Shown here piece by piece: positions 5,261-8,914 of a DNA stretch of 8,914 bases. The stretch's first letter is position 1; each line of letters starts with the position of its first letter. The stretch covers positions 1-8,914 of the forward strand of contig JAURKN010000148.1 of NCBI GenBank assembly GCA_030831725.1, given 5' to 3'. The notes below the pieces were generated by a model. The model was given only the letters and a program-made list of their open reading frames with translations, made no database searches and was not told the origin of the DNA. Position numbers and translations under genes: made by a program. This DNA is from Ferruginibacter sp. (GTDB lineage: Bacteria; Bacteroidota; Bacteroidia; Chitinophagales; Chitinophagaceae).

Positions 5261-6937
5261 TTCCTGCAGTGTCATGTTTTTCGGATACTTTATCTGATAT
5301 CCGAATTTTATTTTTTTACTCTCACCCGGTTTCAGCTTAAGGTTCCATGTCAGAATACCGGTTTCTGCATCGATTTCCGCTCCGTCGGTATCCCCTAGTT
5401 CAACCTCAACTTCTTTAACCCGACTGATCGGATATTGATCTTTAACAGACATTTCTACCGACTGCTTTTTGTTGTTCCTAACGACAATCTCATAGGCATG
5501 CTGCTCGATCTTGTTGTCATTTTTTCTATACGTTTTAAATCCTTTGGCTCTTTTACGCTGTATCGCGATTCTCTGGTCCCTGCCCAAAGAAACATCGAGT
5601 GTGTCTGTGATGATGTTGGGATTGATATAGGTTTTTCCCAGGAAAACATTATCCAAAATAATATTCGCAGGACCCGACATGAGGTTCAAAGTGTCCCAAT
5701 TGGTGAGTTTTGCCAATAAGAAAGCGTCTTTGTCTAACTTTGGAACAGCCACATGCTCATATAAAGCATTTACCGGTTCTTCTTTGATATTCACACAATA
5801 TCCGATTCCATCACTGGGAATGTCGTAAGGCAAATCAATTTCAAAATTGGTATTAAGTTGATTCTCTCTCAGATTGAGATAAGGAGATACATCTTCTGTC
5901 TCTGCGGTGTTTCCTTTATCTTCATATTTCATTTCCAGTCCATCGTCAGAATCTGTTCTCGTGATTGCCATTGCACTCACAGTAGTCACTTTATCAAGCG
6001 TAGTCACATTTACGTTTTTGTTTTTCCTGTAAACGACAGGTGGAACATATAAACTTAAGAAGAGTGGATTGAGTATAGGCATAATGTTTCCCCTGTTCGG
6101 ATTGCTGGTACTCAAACTCAGCTTCACTCCTTTCCAGTCTAATCCTGTGCTTTGATTCACCATCCCTTTATATGCGATTTTGAAACTGTTGTCAATGGAT
6201 TTCACCCTTAGGTCGTAAGAGGGTGACCATCCTGCATTCTGGGTAAAATAATTGAAATCGAATGTTGCGGCACCGGCTGTAGATGACATCACTTGAACTA
6301 TCAACTGCCCAACGGCTTTAGGTTGTTTTTCCTCGTTTGGCTGATTATAATATTCAGTGATTTTATTGTTCAACGTATTGATGAGATCCTGAAGATCGTT
6401 TCTTTTTACCGTGACCTCATGAATCTGCTGTTTCAAAATGGCAAGCTTATCTGTATAATAATTGGCAAGTTTGATGAGTTCGTCACTCACAATATTCTTC
6501 TTGTCGGGCGTGTTGAAATTGGTTTCAATAAGAACGGTAAGTTTAGTGTGTGATTCGTTTTTGATGTTGATATCGCTGTTCAGGTTTACGATTTGTCGTT
6601 GCAGCATTTTGATACTGTCTAGCCATTTTGTTGGCTCCGGTTTTGGTTTTTGGATGATTTCAGGCGTATAGATACGGTGTTTGTAAGAAAGTATGGTTAC
6701 ATATTCCGGGCAAGAAATCTGAAAAGTGTTGATGTCTGCATACCATGCGAGATTATTGAAAACAAGCTCCTGCATTCCCTTTTGCAAATTAGCCTTTGCC
6801 TGATGATGAAGATCGGCTCCATTTCCATAGTATACTGTCGTGGAAATGAGAGGCGCATTTGTTGTGATGGTGTCTCTTTTTTGAGCGAATGAGAAATGAC
6901 CAAGAAAGATCATGGTGAGAAAAATCCATTTTTTCAT
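5252..6937 (-). CDS. Secreted DUF4140/DUF4139 protein (MuiA-like)
   Basis: A 561-residue exported protein of the group often named mucoidy inhibitor MuiA; its biochemical role is unknown. Residues 1-18 are a signal peptide (MKKWIFLTMIFLGHFSFA, cleavage before Gln19). Residues 28-92 (APLISTTVYYGNGADLHHQA...) match the N-terminal DUF4140 domain. Residues 105-200 are two long helical coiled-coil stretches rich in Ile, Leu, Lys and Asn. From about 215 to the end lies the beta-rich DUF4139 domain, with GWSPSYDLRVKS at 236-247 and the closing GILTWNLKLKPGESKKIKFGYQIKYP as its clearest parts. Residues 300-350 form a charged, low-homology linker. The protein should sit in the periplasm or at the cell surface. 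It follows rodA on the same strand after 63 bases without a clear promoter, so it may be read from the mrdA-rodA transcript, but a functional link to wall growth is only suggested by position. Confidence 0.85.
   Translation of the reverse strand: MKKWIFLTMIFLGHFSFAQKRDTITTNAPLISTTVYYGNGADLHHQAKANLQKGMQELVFNNLAWYADINTFQISCPEYVTILSYKHRIYTPEIIQKPKPEPTKWLDSIKMLQRQIVNLNSDINIKNESHTKLTVLIETNFNTPDKKNIVSDELIKLANYYTDKLAILKQQIHEVTVKRNDLQDLINTLNNKITEYYNQPNEEKQPKAVGQLIVQVMSSTAGAATFDFNYFTQNAGWSPSYDLRVKSIDNSFKIAYKGMVNQSTGLDWKGVKLSLSTSNPNRGNIMPILNPLFLSLYVPPVVYRKNKNVNVTTLDKVTTVSAMAITRTDSDDGLEMKYEDKGNTAETEDVSPYLNLRENQLNTNFEIDLPYDIPSDGIGYCVNIKEEPVNALYEHVAVPKLDKDAFLLAKLTNWDTLNLMSGPANIILDNVFLGKTYINPNIITDTLDVSLGRDQRIAIQRKRAKGFKTYRKNDNKIEQHAYEIVVRNNKKQSVEMSVKDQYPISRVKEVEVELGDTDGAEIDAETGILTWNLKLKPGESKKIKFGYQIKYPKNMTLQESH
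5280..5317 (+). terminator. Intrinsic terminator of the walJ-like gene, inside the MuiA-like coding sequence
   Basis: On the + strand, TTCGGATA (5280-5287) pairs with TATCCGAA (5298-5305) around a 10-base loop, followed by TTTTATTTTTTT. It begins 19 bases after the stop at 5260. It lies inside the last codons of the opposite-strand gene, where the T-run encodes the KKIK stretch. The stem is only 8 bp and AT-rich at its ends, so it is probably weaker than the - strand terminator nearby. Confidence 0.65.
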
Positions 6938-6951
6938 TTTTTTCGGTTTTA

Positions 6952-6971
6952 TTTTCTCAAGGATGAGAAAA
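6952..6971. repeat. AT-rich inverted repeat between rodA and the MuiA-like gene
   Basis: TTTTCTCA (6952-6959) and TGAGAAAA (6964-6971) form an 8-bp stem with a 4-base loop, in the 63-base gap 6938-7000. On the - strand the 3' arm ends 14 bases before the ATG at 6937 and is followed by A-rich sequence, so it is not a standard terminator. It could affect translation start or RNA processing, or be chance in an AT-rich gap. Confidence 0.4.
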
Positions 6972-7000
6972 CATCTCCGATTCCATAAAATGAAAAAAAA

Positions 7001-8344
7001 TTATCTCAAAACCATCTGTCTGTCAGCGTCAAGTCGAACAAGAATGAAGATGAGTATCGTGAAAGTCAGCAAGGATGATCCTCCATAACTCATGAGCGGC
7101 AGGGTGATACCAATCACCGGGGCAAGACCAATTGTCATGCCTATATTGATGGCCACGTGAAAGAAGATGATGGCTGCCACACAGTAGCCGTATACCCTGC
7201 TGAATGTGCTTCGTTGACGTTCCGCGATGAAAATGATGCGAAGCAGTAGGCCAAGATAAAGGAGCATGAGTATGGTGCATCCTACAAATCCGAAATTCTC
7301 TCCCAATGAGGTAAAAATGAAGTCGGTATGTTGTTCGGGAACAAAGTCCCCCTGGGTTTGAGTGCCTTTCATGAATCCTTTTCCAAAAAACCCACCCGAA
7401 CCGATAGCGATTTTAGATTGTTTAACATTATAATTTTCCTTGTCCTTACTAGGTTTTTTCCCAGTTTCCACATCGTTTTTTCCATCTTCCTGTTCAATAA
7501 AGGGATTGTCTCTCCCCACCATACTGAAAATACGGTCTGACTGATATTTTTGAAAAACATGTTTAAACATAAAAGGAACAGCGACTCCTACGAAGGCGGC
7601 GCTTATACCCCATGTTATGACAATCAAGAGAAGAATTGATTTGTTACGTTTTATTTTTCGCTTTAAAAAGTAGGCAACCAACAAAGCAATGCAGGTGAAC
7701 GCGATTAACAACTGGTTTGTCGGGAAAAGCAATGAAACAATCAGCAAAATACCTAATGAAACACCCAAGATCAAATAAATCGGTGGAAACCCTTCTCTGT
7801 ACATGGGTAGCAGAAATGTGAGATATACCAAAGCCAGTCCGGTTTCATTTTGTAAAAGTGAAAAAATGATGGGAAGAAAACATATCGACGTAGCGATCAT
7901 CTGCGACCTTGGTTTTGAGAAGTCGGTTTCGGGTCGGGAGAGATATTTTGCCAAAGCCAGACTTGCAAAAATCTTACAGGTTTCAACGGGCTGGAGATTC
8001 ATAAAACCCAATGGTATCCAACTTTTGGATCCGTTGACCGTTTTTCCGATCACAAATGTTGCCAACATGAGCAGTATACCAATAGCATATAACAAATTGG
8101 GCGTAGCGGTGAAGAACTTGCTGTCAGTCAGCAGAATGAATGTGGCGATTACGGTACAGATGATCAGATAAAAAAACTGTTTGCTGTAGTTTTTTTGAAA
8201 TCCCAACAGCGATTTAAAAAAATCATCATTGCTTTTATGTTCCACAGAGATAATGCAAATCAATCCGATGAGCGCGATGATGCCGTATAGCCATATGATG
8301 ATGCTATCCTTTTGGGTCGCTATGTTTTGTCTTTGTTGAAGCAT
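7001..8344 (-). CDS. rodA: RodA, SEDS peptidoglycan glycosyltransferase
   Basis: Inner-membrane SEDS-family enzyme that polymerises lipid II into glycan strands for cell elongation, working with the transpeptidase PBP2. The 447-residue protein has about ten membrane segments. Marks of the family are GSKSWIPLGFMNLQPVE at 105-121, QSKIAIGSGGFFGKGF at 309-324, PEQHTDFIF at 336-344 with the catalytic Asp341 of SEDS proteins, and GLAPVIGITLPLMSYGGSS at 406-424. It is longer than E. coli RodA (about 370), mainly because of a charged stretch at about 282-308 (EQEDGKNDVETGKK...) in the large extracytoplasmic loop before QSKIAIGSGG. The QPD(L)G motif of E. coli is QNETG here (165-169), which I believe is usual in Bacteroidota. 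The ATG lies 3 bases after the end of the PBP2 gene, so the two are very probably cotranscribed. RodA rather than FtsW is chosen because of that neighbour. Confidence 0.95.
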   Translation of the reverse strand: MLQQRQNIATQKDSIIIWLYGIIALIGLICIISVEHKSNDDFFKSLLGFQKNYSKQFFYLIICTVIATFILLTDSKFFTATPNLLYAIGILLMLATFVIGKTVNGSKSWIPLGFMNLQPVETCKIFASLALAKYLSRPETDFSKPRSQMIATSICFLPIIFSLLQNETGLALVYLTFLLPMYREGFPPIYLILGVSLGILLIVSLLFPTNQLLIAFTCIALLVAYFLKRKIKRNKSILLLIVITWGISAAFVGVAVPFMFKHVFQKYQSDRIFSMVGRDNPFIEQEDGKNDVETGKKPSKDKENYNVKQSKIAIGSGGFFGKGFMKGTQTQGDFVPEQHTDFIFTSLGENFGFVGCTILMLLYLGLLLRIIFIAERQRSTFSRVYGYCVAAIIFFHVAINIGMTIGLAPVIGITLPLMSYGGSSLLTFTILIFILVRLDADRQMVLR

Positions 8345-8347
8345 GTA

Positions 8348-8914
8348 TCAATAATCGTTCTTCGTAGTGTCTTTCGACTGATTTCTTTTTTCTGATGGCA
8401 AGATAGCCTGCACCTTTCTAACACTATCTTTGACCGGCGTTTTTTTGGCAGGAGTCTGATCCTTTTTCACTTTCTGCAGTTCCTCCTTGTCAAGTTGGTC
8501 TTCATCTATTTCTGCAGAATCTATAAACAATTTGATATACCCTTTAGCCAAAAGATAAGCCGAATCTTTGGAATGACGCATGGAGTCTTGTCGGCGCAAT
8601 TCGGCAAAAATTCTCGGAGGCATCAATTTAAGTTCCGACAATTGATCGATTCGTTTTTTTCTTGCATCATCCGTGATGGAATCCTTCAAATATTTTTCAA
8701 TCATCAATCCAACAATGGGTGCCGCGTATGTACCTCCGAATCTACCGCTGTTCTCCACAACACACATGATGGCGATTTTGGGATTGTCTCTTGGTGCGAA
8801 GCCACAAAAAAAGGAGTGGTTTTGTTGTTTTACTCCGCGATAGTAGTTTTCCACGGTTCCGGTTTTTCCGCATATCACGATATCCTTCACTTTGGCCCCC
8901 ACTCCGGTTCCTCG
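8348..8914 (-). CDS. mrdA: Penicillin-binding protein 2, C-terminal part
   Basis: Class B penicillin-binding protein that cross-links peptidoglycan during elongation and pairs with RodA. Only the last 188 residues are in the window; the frame is open at the right edge, so the start lies beyond it. The third active-site motif, CGKTGT, is at visible residues 15-20, followed by NHSFFCGFAPRDNPKIAIMCVVEN at 32-55 and GGTYAAPIVGLMIEKYL at 60-76, the end of the transpeptidase fold. The SxxK serine and the SxN motif are outside the window. From about residue 80 on there is a hydrophilic tail of some 105 residues, rich in Lys, Asp and Glu (KKDQTPAKKTPVKDSVRKV), which should lie in the periplasm and has no recognisable domain. 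The gene directly precedes rodA, the classical arrangement. Confidence 0.93.
   Translation of the reverse strand, partial: RGTGVGAKVKDIVICGKTGTVENYYRGVKQQNHSFFCGFAPRDNPKIAIMCVVENSGRFGGTYAAPIVGLMIEKYLKDSITDDARKKRIDQLSELKLMPPRIFAELRRQDSMRHSKDSAYLLAKGYIKLFIDSAEIDEDQLDKEELQKVKKDQTPAKKTPVKDSVRKVQAILPSEKRNQSKDTTKNDY

Noticed and set aside
7803..8171. Open frame of 122 codons on the + strand opposite rodA
   Set aside because: It is antisense to a clear RodA sequence, has no recognisable domain and looks like a shadow frame. The same applies to the antisense frames at 815-1111, 1285-1653 and 6293-6892.

Overview
The window looks like an ordinary chromosomal stretch from a member of the Bacteroidota, possibly near Chitinophagales, Saprospirales or Sphingobacteriales (an inference from gene style, not a database match). 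The signs are: a transketolase encoded as a separate C-terminal half; an ECF sigma factor followed by a membrane protein carrying [NST]PYxxPENYF-type repeats and a Spy-like periplasmic protein; a Bacteroidota-style RodA and PBP2; AT-rich leaders without clear Shine-Dalgarno sequences; and near-matches to the TAnnTTTG -7 element. I see no mobile element, CRISPR array, tRNA or rRNA, and no gene-free stretch longer than about 155 bases.

Left part, + strand (1-3485): the 3' two thirds of galE (UDP-glucose 4-epimerase), then 10 bases later the C-terminal half of transketolase. Next comes a three-gene stress-signalling unit: an ECF sigma factor, a single-pass membrane protein that is probably its anti-sigma factor, and a secreted Spy/CpxP-like sensor. 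The middle gene is interrupted by one in-frame TAA. The reading frame continues unchanged on both sides, and the third copy of the PYxxPENYF repeat lies just past the stop. The unit ends at a perfect 15-bp hairpin.

Middle (3603-5260): two unrelated metallo-beta-lactamase-fold hydrolases diverge from a short 77-base region. One, on the - strand, is a general lactonase-like MBL hydrolase. The other, on the + strand, belongs to the WalJ/YycJ group and ends in QLNLF, which fits the sliding-clamp-binding consensus.

Right part, - strand (8914 down to 5252): the C-terminal end of PBP2 (mrdA), then rodA 3 bases later, then a secreted DUF4140/DUF4139 (MuiA-like) protein 63 bases on. This is a cell-wall elongation pair followed by an envelope protein, possibly one transcript.

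The walJ-like and muiA-like genes meet tail to tail with a 9-base overlap, so no intergenic space is left for terminators. Each gene's apparent intrinsic terminator lies inside the coding sequence of the other. No wholly new system is evident. The points most worth a second look are this reciprocal terminator arrangement, the broken anti-sigma gene, and the clamp-motif tail on the WalJ-like nuclease.
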